From NCBI RefSeq assembly GCF_028882275.1, contig NZ_JARBUT010000016.1:62001-126000 (forward strand): a DNA stretch of 64,000 nucleotides. The letters run 5' to 3'. Within the stretch, counting starts at the first letter, position 1. The number at the start of each line of letters is the position of its first letter. Below, piece by piece: positions 16,251-25,695 of this stretch. Source of the DNA: Nocardiopsis sp. N85 (GTDB lineage Bacteria; Actinomycetota; Actinomycetes; Streptosporangiales; Streptosporangiaceae). The position numbers and the translations under genes are program-made. The notes under the pieces are model-generated. The model made no database searches and was not told the DNA's origin. It worked only from the letters and a program-made list of their open reading frames with translations.

Positions 16251-17613
16251 TCCGTTCGCCGAGGATCTCGCGGTAGGCCGACCACCCGTGGAGCTTGACC
16301 CGTTCGCCGCGGTCGAGCTTCCGGGCCTGGTCGGCCTCGGCGGCGTCGATGCGCAACCAGTCGTCGTAGCCGCCGCGGTCTTCCACGACCTCGTAGAGGT
16401 CGACGAGGTCCGGCGCGGACGCGCGCAGCACGGACGCGTCATCGAGCAGGGACCGCACGGTGCCGGCGGCGTCGGACTTGTTGGTGCCGATCACCCCGGT
16501 GGCACCGCGTTTGATCCAGCCCGCCACGTAGTCCCCCCGGACGACCTCGCCCCGTTCGTCCAGGACCCGGCCGTCGCGCTGGGGCACGGTGCGGGCGGCC
16601 GCGTCGAAGGGCACTCCCGGCAGGGGCACGCTCGCGTAACCCACCGAGCGGAGCACCATCCCGGCCGCCAGGTCGATCGTCTCACCGGTGCCGACCAGGT
16701 TCTCGCCCTCCAGGCGGGTGCGCTCCACCCGCACACCCGTGACCCGGTCGGTGCCCAGGATCTCCTGCGGGCGGGCCCAGAAGTGGAGGTGGACCGAACG
16801 CGGTCGTCCCTCGGGCGCGAGAGCGGCCCGTTCGCGCAGCAGGCGCAGGTTGGTGCGCGCGGCGCGGGCGACGTCCCCTCTGATGGCCGTGTGATCGATG
16901 TCGACCTGGGCCGGGTCCACCACGACGTCCACGCCGGGCAGGGACAGGAGGTCGCGCAGTTCCGGAGCGGTGAACCTGGCCTGGAGCGGACCGCGCCGGG
17001 ACAGCAGGCGCACGGTGCGCACCCGGCTGGCCGCCAGCACGTCGAGCACGGGCTGGGGGATGTCGGTGTGCCGTAGTTCGTCGGCGGTCTTGACGAGGAT
17101 GCGGGCGACGTCCAGGGCGACGTTCCCGGCGCCGACGACCACCACCTCCTCGGCGTTCAGCACGAACCGTTCCAGCTCGCTGTCGGGGTGACCGCAGTAC
17201 CAGTTCACGAAGTCGGTGGCGGCGGCGCTGCCGGGCAGGTCCTCGCCGGGCACGCCCATGCGCCGGTCGACCGAGGCCCCGGTGGCGTACACCACGGCGT
17301 GGTGGGTGCGCGCCAGGTCGGCACGGGTCAGGTCGGTCCCGAACTCCACCCCGCCGACGAACCGTACGTCGGGGTGTTCCAGCACACGGCGCAGCGAGTG
17401 GGCCACACCCTTGATCTTGGTGTGGTCGGGGGCCACGCCGTACCGCACCAGACCGTACGGGGTGGGCAGCCGGTCGACCACGTCGACCCGCACGGGCACC
17501 CGACGCTGCCGGGTCAGGGATTCGGCCGTGTACAGGCCCGCGGGTCCGGAGCCGATGACGGCCACCTTGAGCGGTGCGGTTTCCTCATCGCGCTGCTGTT
17601 CGGGAGAGGTCAT
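16243..17613 (-). CDS. fprA: ferredoxin/adrenodoxin-type NADP+ reductase
   Basis: 456 residues from an ATG at 17613. GSGPAG at 21-26 binds FAD, with the block TPYGLVRYGVAPDHTKIK typical of the adrenodoxin-reductase family. GAGNVALDVAR at about 158-168 is the NADPH motif, and GWIKRGATGVIGTNKSDA near 361-378 closes the FAD site. This matches mycobacterial FprA in length and motifs. FprA moves electrons from NADPH to ferredoxins that feed cytochromes P450 or other iron-sulfur enzymes. It lies downstream of dxs, whose pathway contains reductive Fe-S enzymes, but 109 bp of spacer with hairpins separates them. The symbol is given by family resemblance. Confidence 0.9.
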   Translation of the reverse strand: MTSPEQQRDEETAPLKVAVIGSGPAGLYTAESLTRQRRVPVRVDVVDRLPTPYGLVRYGVAPDHTKIKGVAHSLRRVLEHPDVRFVGGVEFGTDLTRADLARTHHAVVYATGASVDRRMGVPGEDLPGSAAATDFVNWYCGHPDSELERFVLNAEEVVVVGAGNVALDVARILVKTADELRHTDIPQPVLDVLAASRVRTVRLLSRRGPLQARFTAPELRDLLSLPGVDVVVDPAQVDIDHTAIRGDVARAARTNLRLLRERAALAPEGRPRSVHLHFWARPQEILGTDRVTGVRVERTRLEGENLVGTGETIDLAAGMVLRSVGYASVPLPGVPFDAAARTVPQRDGRVLDERGEVVRGDYVAGWIKRGATGVIGTNKSDAAGTVRSLLDDASVLRASAPDLVDLYEVVEDRGGYDDWLRIDAAEADQARKLDRGERVKLHGWSAYREILGERIR

Positions 17614-17666
17614 ACCCCCATTCTGACAGTCGGGGGCGCGACCTCTCCCGTTCCCGCGGAAGCCGG

Positions 17667-17722
17667 GGCGTGTTCCGGGGACACCGACCCCGCCGCGCGA
17701 CGCCCCGGCATCCGAACACGCC
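17667..17722 (-). terminator. hairpin region after dxs
   Basis: GGCGTGTTC (17667-17675) can pair with GAACACGCC (17714-17722), directly at the dxs stop. Inside, CGGGG/CCCCG (17676-17680 and 17688-17692) forms a smaller hairpin. Probably a factor-assisted terminator between dxs and fprA. Confidence 0.4.
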
Positions 17723-19645
17723 TCAGGCGTTCTCGTCCTCCAGGGCCGGGTCGGTGGCTCCCTCGGTGTGACGCGAGACCGTCTCGGTGAGCTTGCGCGA
17801 GAGCTCCTGCGAGGTCAGCCCCTGCTGCTGGAGGATGGTGTCGCGCTTGGCGTGGTCCAGGAACTCCTGGGCGATGCCGAAGGTGCGCACGGGCACGTCC
17901 ACGTCGTGGTCGCGCAGCAGGCGGGCCACGGCGTCGCCGACGCCGCCGGTACGCCCGTTGTCCTCGACCACCGCCACGACGCTGTGCCGGGCGGCCTCGG
18001 CGATCAGCGCCTCGTCCAGGGGCTTGACCCACAGCGGGTCGATGACGGTGACGCCGATGCCCTGGTCGGCCATCCGGTCGGCGACCTCACAGGCCACCTG
18101 GGCCATGGTGCCGACACCGACGATGAGCAGGTCCTCGGAGTGGCCCTCGCCGGCCCGGCGCAGCAGGTCCATGGAGCCGACCTCGCCGATGGCGGGCAGC
18201 TCCTCGGTGACGGCGCCCTTGGGGTAGCGCACGACGGTGGGGGCGTCCTCGACCGCGACGGCTTCGCGCACCAGGGTGCGCAGGCGCTCGGCGTCGCGGG
18301 GCGCGGCCAGGCGGAGTCCGGGGACCACCTGGAGGATGGACATGTCCCACATGCCGTTGTGGCTGGCACCGTCGTTGCCGGTGACGCCGGCCCGGTCCAG
18401 GCAGAAGGTGACGCCCTGGCGGTGCAGGGCGGCGTCCATGAGCACCTGGTCGAAACAGCGGTTGAGGAAGGTCGCGTAGACGGCGACGACCGGGTGCAGG
18501 CCGTTCATGGCCATGCCGGTGGCGGCGGTGGCGGCGTGCTGCTCGGCGATGCCCACGTCGAAGATGCGGTCGGGGTAGGCGGCGGCGAACCTGTTGAGCC
18601 CGGTGGGGTGGAGCATGGCCGCGGTGATGGCCACCACGTCCTCGCGCTCGGCACCGATCTCGACCATGGTGTCGGCGAACACCGACGTCCACTTGAGGGC
18701 CTTGGACCCGGGCTTGGCCTCGCCGGTGGCGACGTCGAACGGTCCGGGGGCGTGGAACTGGTCCTCGTCGTGGTTCTCGGCGGGGGCGTACCCCTTGCCC
18801 TTCTGGGTGATGACGTGGACGATCACCGGTCCGCCGAAGTCGCGGGCGCGGCGCAGCGCCTTCTCCAGCGCGGGTTCGTCGTGGCCGTCGATGGGGCCGA
18901 GGTACTTCAGTCCCAGGTCCTCGAACATCATCTGGGGCTGGATGGCGTCCTTGATGCCCTTCTTGAGGCCGTGCAGGGCCTCGTAGAGGGGCTGGCCGAC
19001 CACGGGGGTCCGGTTGAGGGTGTTCTTGGCCAGGTCCAGGGCCTGCTCGTAGCCGGGGGTCATGCGCAGGGAGGCGAGGTGGTCGGCGAGGCCGCCCATG
19101 GTCGGCGAGTAGGAGCGCCCGTTGTCGTTGACGACGACGACGAGGCGTCGGTCCTTCTTCTCGGCGATGTTGTTGAGCGCCTCCCAGGCCATACCGCCGG
19201 TGAGGGCGCCGTCGCCGATGACGGCGACGACGGAGCGGTCGCTCAGGCCGCGGACCTCGTTGGCCTTGGCCATGCCGTCGGCGTAGGACAGGGCGGTGGA
19301 GGCGTGGGAGTTCTCGATGAAGTCGTGCTCGGACTCGGCCCGGGAGGGGTACCCGGACAGACCGCCCTCGGACTTCAGGTTCGTGAAGTCGTGCCGGCCG
19401 GTGAGGACCTTGTGGGCGTAGGCCTGGTGTCCCGTGTCGAAGAGGATCGGGTCCTTGGGGGAGTCGAAGACGCGATGCAGCGCGATCGTGAGCTCGACGA
19501 CGCCGAGGCTGGGACCGAGGTGCCCGCCGGTCTGCGAGCAGGACTCGACCAGGAAGTCCCGGATCTCCTGGGCCAGGACCGGGAGCTGATCGGCCGGAAG
19601 CCTCTTGAGGGCTTCCGGATTGTGCATCGACTCGAACAGTGTCAC
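17723..19645 (-). CDS. dxs: 1-deoxy-D-xylulose-5-phosphate synthase
   Basis: 640 residues from a GTG at 19645, the usual length. The enzyme joins pyruvate and glyceraldehyde 3-phosphate with thiamine diphosphate in the first step of the MEP isoprenoid pathway. Seen are DTGHQAYAHKVLTGR at about 68-82, the thiamine-diphosphate motif GDGALTGGMAWEALNN near 145, the second domain with VGIAEQHAATAATGMA, and LDRAGVTGNDGASHNGMWD in the central domain. The C-terminal transketolase domain carries VEDNGRTGG. It stands alone, with an AT-richer 288 bp upstream region likely to hold its promoter. Confidence 0.97.
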   Translation of the reverse strand: MTLFESMHNPEALKRLPADQLPVLAQEIRDFLVESCSQTGGHLGPSLGVVELTIALHRVFDSPKDPILFDTGHQAYAHKVLTGRHDFTNLKSEGGLSGYPSRAESEHDFIENSHASTALSYADGMAKANEVRGLSDRSVVAVIGDGALTGGMAWEALNNIAEKKDRRLVVVVNDNGRSYSPTMGGLADHLASLRMTPGYEQALDLAKNTLNRTPVVGQPLYEALHGLKKGIKDAIQPQMMFEDLGLKYLGPIDGHDEPALEKALRRARDFGGPVIVHVITQKGKGYAPAENHDEDQFHAPGPFDVATGEAKPGSKALKWTSVFADTMVEIGAEREDVVAITAAMLHPTGLNRFAAAYPDRIFDVGIAEQHAATAATGMAMNGLHPVVAVYATFLNRCFDQVLMDAALHRQGVTFCLDRAGVTGNDGASHNGMWDMSILQVVPGLRLAAPRDAERLRTLVREAVAVEDAPTVVRYPKGAVTEELPAIGEVGSMDLLRRAGEGHSEDLLIVGVGTMAQVACEVADRMADQGIGVTVIDPLWVKPLDEALIAEAARHSVVAVVEDNGRTGGVGDAVARLLRDHDVDVPVRTFGIAQEFLDHAKRDTILQQQGLTSQELSRKLTETVSRHTEGATDPALEDENA

Positions 19646-19728
19646 TGTCTCGTCAGTCCCCTCGTCCAGCGTGTCGGTTCAGTGTGCCGCGCCCGACCCC
19701 TGACGTGGGTCGGCGTCGGCTACCGGCA

Positions 19729-19740
19729 GGTATACATACC
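19729..19740. promoter_or_regulatory. palindrome in the dxs upstream region
   Basis: GGTATACATACC is an inverted repeat (GGTAT/ATACC) in the only AT-rich patch upstream of dxs, 84 bp from its start. It could be a promoter element or an operator; nothing decides which. Confidence 0.3.
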
Positions 19741-19888
19741 CGAGTTTATGGTCCTACGTCCACGGGTCCCGCCCGGACTCGGCGTGGGCCGCGCACCGGT
19801 GGGGTGCCCGTGCGTCGCCGTTCCCACGTCGGGCGGACGTCGAACCATGGGAACGTTGCCCCGTGCCACGGTTTTCGGCGTACATTAC

Positions 19889-19904
19889 CCGCTTTCGAGA
19901 GCGG
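19889..19904 (-). terminator. small hairpin after TauE-like gene
   Basis: CCGCT (19889-19893) and AGCGG (19900-19904) pair around TTCGAG, 30 bp after the stop at 19934. Confidence 0.3.
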
Positions 19905-19933
19905 CTTCCGCCGACCGATCACCCCGGCAGAGG

Positions 19934-20704
19934 CTATCTCAGAACCGCCTGGACCAGCAGCGCGAACGCGGAGGCGGTCACCACGACGAGCATGCCGACG
20001 CGCAGTCGCGCGGCGTTGACCCTGCGGCGCAGGAAGACGCCGGCCCCGAACCCGATCACGACCAACGGGATCGCCGTGAGCCCCACCACGACGATCCGGG
20101 TGTCGAGCTGACCGCCGACGGCGAGCGCGAACAGCGAGAGGGCGCCGCCGAACAGGAAGAACGCGGCGAGCGTCGCGCGGACCCTGGCGGGTTCCTCGTA
20201 CTGGTAGAGCAGGGCCATGGGCGGGCCGCCGACGGAGGTGGCGGTGCCCGCGAAGCCCGACAGCGCGCCCGCGGTGACGAGCGAGGCGGGGGTGATGCGC
20301 ACCCGGAAGGAGCGCAGGGACAGGCCGACGGCGACGAGCACCATCACGCCGACCATTCCCGCCAGGGCCCGGGGCGGCAGGACGGCGACCACCCACACCG
20401 CCAGGACCGTCCCGGGCAGGCGGGCGGGCAGCCCCCAGGCGATGCCGCGCCAGTCCACGTGGCGGTACTCCTGGAACAGCGTGAGGATCGGCAGGACGAT
20501 GACGGTGACCAGGAGGGCCCCGGGCATGAGGGTGGGGTCCAGCAGGGACAGGACGGGCGCGGCGACCAGTCCGAGGCCCAGCCCGACGGTGCTCTGCACG
20601 GCCGCCCCGGCGATGACGGCGAGGGCGGCGGCGATCACGAACGTCCACGTGTCGCCCGCGGGGAGCACCCCGTGGCCGGTGGGTGAGAAGAATTCCGGGA
20701 GCAC
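19934..20704 (-). CDS. TauE/SafE-family membrane permease
   Basis: 256 residues from a GTG at 20704. It is almost entirely hydrophobic, with about eight helices. The two repeated halves of the TauE/SafE fold are visible: VIAGAAVQSTVGLGLGLVAA near the N-terminus and LSGFAGTATSVGGPPMALLY in the middle. The family exports or imports sulfite, sulfoacetate or other organosulfur anions across the inner membrane. No sulfur genes lie nearby, so the substrate is open. It is separated from dxs by 288 bp and is probably a single-gene unit. Confidence 0.88.
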   Translation of the reverse strand: MLPEFFSPTGHGVLPAGDTWTFVIAAALAVIAGAAVQSTVGLGLGLVAAPVLSLLDPTLMPGALLVTVIVLPILTLFQEYRHVDWRGIAWGLPARLPGTVLAVWVVAVLPPRALAGMVGVMVLVAVGLSLRSFRVRITPASLVTAGALSGFAGTATSVGGPPMALLYQYEEPARVRATLAAFFLFGGALSLFALAVGGQLDTRIVVVGLTAIPLVVIGFGAGVFLRRRVNAARLRVGMLVVVTASAFALLVQAVLR

Positions 20705-20800
20705 GGGGTGCGACGCTACACCCCCACCTCTCCGACCGGGATCACGAGGTGGGGACGGAGGACGTTCCGCGTCCGCCCGCGCGACCGCCGCCGGACGCGG

Positions 20801-21768
20801 TCAGCGCGCGGTACCGGCGACCGGCGCGGGGTCCGGCACACCGTCGATGTACTCCATCGCCCGCTCCGGGTGCGGGAACCACTCGATGAGCCCGGTGGGG
20901 TCGGCGAAGGAGTTCGCGAACCGGTCGACGGTGGCCCGGTGGCGCGCGGCCAACCGGTACGGCTCCCACACGTGCGGCGGGCCCGAGAGCATCACCCGGC
21001 TCCACGCGACGACCTGACGGGCCCGCCGCCGGTACTCGGCGAACGTCTCGCGCATGAACCGTTCGTCGAAGGGGCGCGTGCCGTGGTCGACGATCACGCG
21101 GCGGTGGACGTCGGCGGCCGGGAGGCCGTGTCGGCGCCCTGGGCGGTGATGGGGTCGGTGGCGACCACGGTGTCGGCCATGCCCAGGATCGGGGCGCCGC
21201 CGTCGAGGCGCGCGACGGGAACGCGGACCACGGGCGTGTGTCCGCCGGTGAGCGCGGCCATCGGGTCGGCGGGCCGCGCCGGGGCGAACCGCTCGTACTC
21301 CCAGGGCGCGTAGCGGCGCACCACCCGCGGCAGGTGGCCCAGGACCTCCTCGGCGCGGGCCGTGGCGGGCAGCGGACGGTCCAGGGGTCCCCCGGGCACC
21401 GCCTCGACCATGAGGGCGTCGCAGGGACCGTTCAGGGACAGCGTGGGCAGGCTGGACACCTCGCCCGCGCCGGGGACGGCGGTGCGGGCGAGCACGGGGC
21501 CGTCGGGGAGGTCCGCGCCGGTGGGGTCGGCCACGCTCAGGCCGACGCCGTGGACCTCGGGTGCCCGGTCGTCCCGGAAGGCCGGGCCGTGCCGGCGCTC
21601 CCGGCGCAGCGCGGGCCCGAAAAGGCACTGGGTGGAGGTGATCCGTCCGGCGCGGATCTCCGCCGGCCCGCTCGGAGAGACCAGGGTGACGTCGTAGCCC
21701 TCGGCCGGCAGGCCGAGGGCGAGTTGGAGACCGGACTGCCCGGCGCCGACGACGAGGATCCTTCGCAT
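20801..21768 (-). pseudogene. styrene-monooxygenase-like flavoprotein, interrupted by a frameshift
   Basis: The N-terminal part from an ATG at 21768 reads in one frame (RILVVGAGQSGLQLALGL, CDALMVEAVPGGPLDRPL, ATDPITAQGADTAS) and stops at 21094. The expected C-terminal part (VDHGTRPFDERFMRETF, VDRFANSFADPTGLIEWFPH) continues in another frame to 20801. The switch lies at about 21112-21126; restoring one G there would give TASRAADVHRRV without interruption. Intact length would be about 322 residues, somewhat shorter than the roughly 410 of StyA. StyA-type enzymes use FADH2 from a partner reductase to epoxidise vinyl groups; no reductase is adjacent. The frameshift may be real decay, programmed, or a sequencing error. 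Confidence 0.8.
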
Positions 21769-22112
21769 GCCTCCCGCTCTCTTGGTTCGCGCCCGCACCG
21801 GACACCCGGCCGTGTTCCGGGCACGGCGAGAAGGGGCGTACGCGTGTTGCCCCGTGTACGACCCCGTGCGGACGGTGGTGTTCGCGGCGAACCCAGCGGT
21901 ACCGTCGCGAAGGGTTCGGGCACCCCCACCGACCGGGACCTTCGCCCCTGCAAGCCCAGGACCTGCGACATCACCGCGATGGGCCGATGGTCGGCGCGTT
22001 CGGGTGCCCCGGACACGACGAGGCCCCGGTCCGGCTACCGGGGCCGGACCGGGGCGGGGGCGGCGGGGAGTGGGCGCCGCCCCTTTCCGGGAGGGAGTGG
22101 AGGATCCGGGTG
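21769..22112. other. 344 bp gap between sugar permease and flavoprotein pseudogene
   Basis: No gene is recognised. The gap holds the hairpin at 22023-22055 and the upstream region of the flavoprotein gene. No clear promoter hexamers stand out. Confidence 0.5.
22023..22055 (-). terminator. strong hairpin after sugar ABC operon
   Basis: GCCCCGGTCCGGC (22023-22035) and GCCGGACCGGGGC (22043-22055) are perfectly complementary over 13 bp with a 7-base loop, 57 bp downstream of the permease stop. Confidence 0.75.
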
Positions 22113-23393
22113 TCAGGCACCGCCCCTGGCGTGGGACTTGCGTCCACGCCGGGAGATCGCGTCGATGATGACCGCGATCAGCAGGACCGCCGCGGTGATC
22201 ATGAAGCGCACCGAGGTGTCCATCTGGAGCAGCAGCAGACCGGAGGTGATCGCGCCGAGCACCAGGCCGCCCAGCAGCGCCGAGTAGGCGTTGCCCCGAC
22301 CGCCGAAGAGGCTGGTACCGCCGATGACCGCGGCGGCGATCGCCATCATGAGCTCCGCGCCGCCACCGGTGGACACGCTCGCCGCGAAGTTGCGCGAGAC
22401 GAGCATGATGCCGCCCAGGGCCGCCAACGTGGAGGCGATGCCGAACACGGAGATCCGGATGAGGTCGACGTTGATGCCGGCGCGCCGGGCCGCCTCGGCG
22501 TTGCCGCCGACCGCGTACACCATGCGGCCGTAGCGGGTCTTGCGCAGGACCAGGTCCAGGACGACCACGAAGCCCACGAAGATGAGGAAGGCCAGCGGAA
22601 CGCCCTTGTACTGGTTGAGCACCCACACCCCGCCCAGGATCGGCAGGGACAGCAGCGCGGCCCGGAAGACGATCTCGCTCGGCGGCTTGTAGGGCAGGCG
22701 GGCCCGTCGGCGGCTCCGCTCGACCACGAACACCGAGATCGTGTACAGGATCACGGTGATGGCCGCGATCGCCCAGCCCATGAACGGGACGAAGTAGGTC
22801 TGGGTGAGCATCGCGATCGCCCCGTTGGGGCTGGTGTTGATGGTGCCGTCGGAGCCCATCAGGTACAGGTGCACGCCCTGCCAGCCCAGCAGACCCGCCA
22901 GGGTGACCACGAACGCCGGCACCCCGAGTTTGGCGAAGACGGTGCCGTGGACCAGGCCGATGAGCAGACCGACGCCGATCGCGGCGGCGATGGCGCCCCA
23001 TTCGGGAAAGCCCTGCTTGACCGCGAGCACCGCCAGAACGGCCGCGGACAGACCGGCGACCGAGCCGATGGACAGGTCGATCTCGCCCAGCAGCAGGACC
23101 ATGATGACGCCGGTGGTCATCAGACCGATGGCGGCGATCTGGACGGTGAGGTTGGACAGGTTCTGCGGCGACAGGAACCGATCGTTCATCGACTGGAAGA
23201 CGACGGCGATCAGCAGCAGCCCCACGATGACGGGGATCGGACCCAGTTCGCCGCCGCGCAGCCTACGGCGCAGCGCGTCGAGCCAGCCCTTGGGCGAGGC
23301 GACCGTGGTCAGGAGCCGGGGGTCGCGCATGGGTTCGGCCGGTGCGGCTCCGCCCTCACCTGACGCCTTGGATACCGGGGTCTGCTGGGTCAT
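22113..23393 (-). CDS. sugar ABC transporter permease (XylH/RbsC family)
   Basis: 426 residues; the ATG overlaps the ATPase stop as TGATG. The family motif region GVIMVLLLGEIDLSIGSVAG is followed by helices and by AVGGNAEAARRAGI, the coupling motif that contacts the ATPase, then ISVFGIASTLAALGGIM. The extended length and a charged internal loop (ERSRRRARLPYKP) are typical of the XylH branch rather than short RbsC. It is the last gene of a three-gene importer: binding lipoprotein, ATPase, permease. The ROK repressor gene just upstream points to a sugar such as xylose. Confidence 0.92.
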   Translation of the reverse strand: MTQQTPVSKASGEGGAAPAEPMRDPRLLTTVASPKGWLDALRRRLRGGELGPIPVIVGLLLIAVVFQSMNDRFLSPQNLSNLTVQIAAIGLMTTGVIMVLLLGEIDLSIGSVAGLSAAVLAVLAVKQGFPEWGAIAAAIGVGLLIGLVHGTVFAKLGVPAFVVTLAGLLGWQGVHLYLMGSDGTINTSPNGAIAMLTQTYFVPFMGWAIAAITVILYTISVFVVERSRRRARLPYKPPSEIVFRAALLSLPILGGVWVLNQYKGVPLAFLIFVGFVVVLDLVLRKTRYGRMVYAVGGNAEAARRAGINVDLIRISVFGIASTLAALGGIMLVSRNFAASVSTGGGAELMMAIAAAVIGGTSLFGGRGNAYSALLGGLVLGAITSGLLLLQMDTSVRFMITAAVLLIAVIIDAISRRGRKSHARGGA

Positions 23394-24190
23394 CACTTGT
23401 CCTCCGTGGCCAGGGCCGAGGAACCGGTGCGCTCGGAGCGGCGGCTGACCGGGTTGTCGGCGGCACCGGTGATGGCGGCCACGATCTCTTCGTAGCTGGT
23501 CTCCGCGATGGGGAAGTCTCCGGCGTTGCGGCCCAGCCGCAGCACCACGGCGCGGTCGGCGACCGCGCGGACGTCGGCCATGTTGTGGCTGATCAGGACG
23601 ACGCCGTGGCCCTGGTCGCGCAGTCGCTCGATGAGGTCCAGGACCTGGGCGGTCTGGGCGACGCCGAGGGCGGCGGTGGGCTCGTCGAGCATCACCACGC
23701 GCGGCTGGCCCAGGAGGGAGCGGGCGATGGCGATGATCTGGCGCTGACCTCCGGAGAGGGAGGCGACCGGCACGCGCAGGCTGGGGATGCGCACCGACAG
23801 GGAGTCGAGGAGTTCCATGGCCCGGCTCTCCATCTCGACCTCGTCGAGGGTGCCGGGGAAGTGCAGCTTCTCGTTGCCCAGGAACAGATTGGCGACGATG
23901 TCCAGGTTGTCGCACAGGGCGAGGTCCTGGTAGATGGTCGCGATCCCCAGACGTTGGGCGTCGGAGGGGGAATTGATGCCGACCTGGCGGCCGTCCCAGC
24001 GGATGACTCCACCGGCGTCCGCGGGGTGGGCTCCGGAGATGACCTTGACCAGCGTGGATTTACCGGCGCCGTTGTCACCCAGGAGAGCGACGACCTCTCC
24101 CTCGGCGACCTGGAAGTCGACGTCGCTGAGCGCGCGGACCGCCCCGAAGGTCTTGGAGATCCCGGACAGTTCCAGGACTGGTGTACTCAT
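23393..24190 (-). CDS. sugar ABC transporter ATP-binding protein (single domain)
   Basis: 265 residues with one nucleotide-binding domain. The Walker A motif GDNGAGKST is at about 38-46, the Q-loop region IYQDLALCDNLDIVANLFLG is in the XylG style, and the signature SLSGGQRQ, Walker B VVMLDEPTAALG and switch SHNM are present. Ribose-type importers usually have two fused ATPase domains; a single domain is seen in FrcA-like and many actinobacterial xylose-type systems, where it works as a dimer. It is coupled to the permease by a 1 bp overlap. Confidence 0.92.
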   Translation of the reverse strand: MSTPVLELSGISKTFGAVRALSDVDFQVAEGEVVALLGDNGAGKSTLVKVISGAHPADAGGVIRWDGRQVGINSPSDAQRLGIATIYQDLALCDNLDIVANLFLGNEKLHFPGTLDEVEMESRAMELLDSLSVRIPSLRVPVASLSGGQRQIIAIARSLLGQPRVVMLDEPTAALGVAQTAQVLDLIERLRDQGHGVVLISHNMADVRAVADRAVVLRLGRNAGDFPIAETSYEEIVAAITGAADNPVSRRSERTGSSALATEDK

Positions 24191-24274
24191 GCGTTCGTTA
24201 TCTCTTCTCTCGTCCCGGGGCGGGGCGGGCGGGCGGCGGGGGCCCGCCCGCCCCGTCGGGGCGTCGCACCGTGC

Positions 24275-25417
24275 CTAGAGGGCTTCCTGGCAGAAATCCG
24301 TGTCGGCGTAGTCGTCGGTGCAGATCTCCTCGATGGAGTAGATCCCGTCCGAGACGACGGTGTCGCCGACGTTCTCCTCGGTGACCGCGATGGGCTCCAG
24401 CAGGACCGCGGGGACCGTCTCGCCGTTGGCGTCCTCCACGTCGGTGAGCCTGTACTCGCCGAGGTCGGGGTCGGTGTCGGTGGCCAGGGCCACGGCCATG
24501 GCGGCGGCGATCTGCGCCTCCGGCTTGATGGCCTTGTAGACGGTCATGTACTGCTCACCGGCGATGATGCGCTGGATGCCGGCGAGTTCGGCGTCCTGAC
24601 CGGTGACCGGCGGCAGGTCGTCGACGTCGACGCCGGCGCTGCGGAGCGCGGAGATGATGCCCGAGGCCATGCCGTCGTTGGCGGAGTAGACACCGATGAT
24701 CTCGTCGACGCCCAGGGCGGTGATGGCGCCCTCCATCTGGGAGTTGGCCTGGTCCGGGGACCAGTCCGGGGTGTCGAACTCCTGGCCGATGTCGACCTGG
24801 CCCTCGAAGATCTCGTGGGCGCCGGCCTTGAAGTCGGCGGCGTTGGGGTCGGTGGGCGAGCCGTTGATCATGACGATCTGGCCTTCACCGGCGGTGCCCT
24901 CCTCCTCCAGAGCGGCGATCAGCGCCTCGGCCTGGACCTGGCCGACGCGGTGGTTGTCGAAGGAGACGTACATGTCCACGCCGCCTTGGGCGAGGCGGTC
25001 GTAGGCGACCACGGGGACGCCCTGGGCCTTGGCCTCACTGACGGTGCCGGCGGCGGCCGCGGAGTCGACCGCGTCCAGGACCAGCACGTCCACCCCGTCG
25101 GTGAGCATGGCCTGGGCCTGGGTCTGCTGCTCGTCGACGTCCTGGTCGGCGTTGGCGTAGGACAGTTCGCAGTTGGGGCAGAGCTCGGTGAGCGCCTCCT
25201 CGAAGAAGGGCTTGTCGAACGCCTCGTAGCGGGCGGTCTGGAGCTCGGGGAGCAGGAGGCCGACGTGGAAGCCCTCCTCGACGGTGTGGGTCTCCCTCTC
25301 GGCGTCCTCGCCCGAGGTGGTGAGCGAACCACAACCGGAGACGAGCAGGGTCAGAGCGGCGCCGGCGGCGGCGAGGCCGCCGACGACCGTGCGCTGGTGG
25401 ACGGTGCGTGTACTCAA
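24275..25417 (-). CDS. sugar-binding lipoprotein of ABC importer (XylF-like)
   Basis: I chose the TTG at 25417 because AAAGG lies seven bases upstream and a lipoprotein signal peptide follows at once: basic start, hydrophobic core and lipobox LVSGC. This gives 380 residues. The mature protein is a periplasmic-binding-protein type 1 fold of the XylF group, with VGLLLPELQTARYEAFDKPF, DGVDVLVLDAVDS, YDRLAQGGVDMYVSFDN and PPVTGQDAELAGIQRI. It probably binds a monosaccharide such as D-xylose outside the membrane. It is the first gene of the importer operon. Confidence 0.93.
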   Translation of the reverse strand: MSTRTVHQRTVVGGLAAAGAALTLLVSGCGSLTTSGEDAERETHTVEEGFHVGLLLPELQTARYEAFDKPFFEEALTELCPNCELSYANADQDVDEQQTQAQAMLTDGVDVLVLDAVDSAAAAGTVSEAKAQGVPVVAYDRLAQGGVDMYVSFDNHRVGQVQAEALIAALEEEGTAGEGQIVMINGSPTDPNAADFKAGAHEIFEGQVDIGQEFDTPDWSPDQANSQMEGAITALGVDEIIGVYSANDGMASGIISALRSAGVDVDDLPPVTGQDAELAGIQRIIAGEQYMTVYKAIKPEAQIAAAMAVALATDTDPDLGEYRLTDVEDANGETVPAVLLEPIAVTEENVGDTVVSDGIYSIEEICTDDYADTDFCQEAL

Positions 25418-25470
25418 CGCTGCACCTTTCGTAACGGGGGACGGATGTGAACTCGCGAGTGATGGTGTGA

Positions 25471-25500
25471 AGTAGACCCCCGGCGCAGCCTTGTCGTCAA
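25471..25500 (-). promoter_or_regulatory. candidate promoter of the sugar importer operon
   Basis: TTGACG (25500 to 25495), an 18 bp spacer and TCTACT (25476 to 25471) on the minus strand. Further upstream, TTGCGTTCA at 25533-25541 recurs in inverted orientation before the ROK gene (26940-26948) and may be a repressor half-site. Confidence 0.4.
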
Positions 25501-25659
25501 CTCCTGAACACATAACCGAAACATCACGGATATTGCGTTCATACTCTAAAGACAAAGAAAGCGCAGGTCAGAGGGGCTTCCCTCGATGGGTCACCCTCTC
25601 AGCATGCGCGGAAAGAACATGATCGAACACGCACGGGCAGCACAAACCTTCACCAGGAG

Positions 25660-25676
25660 AACCCCAAGGGAGGGTT
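25660..25676. terminator. AACCC/GGGTT hairpin with T run after ROK gene
   Basis: AACCC (25660-25664) and GGGTT (25672-25676) are followed by TTT on the plus strand. It lies just past the ROK stop at 25696. The T run is on the strand opposite to the gene, so it would better stop antisense transcription. Confidence 0.35.
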
Positions 25677-25695
25677 TTTCGTGACGGTGCGTCGT

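Noticed and set aside
17768..20686. 972-codon plus-strand frame opposite dxs and the TauE-like gene
   Set aside because: It is a mirror of dxs codons with no domain or ribosome site.
20705..20800. Separate small gene for the C-terminal part of the flavoprotein
   Set aside because: The C-terminal homology continues directly from the N-terminal part in another frame, so one broken gene explains it better.
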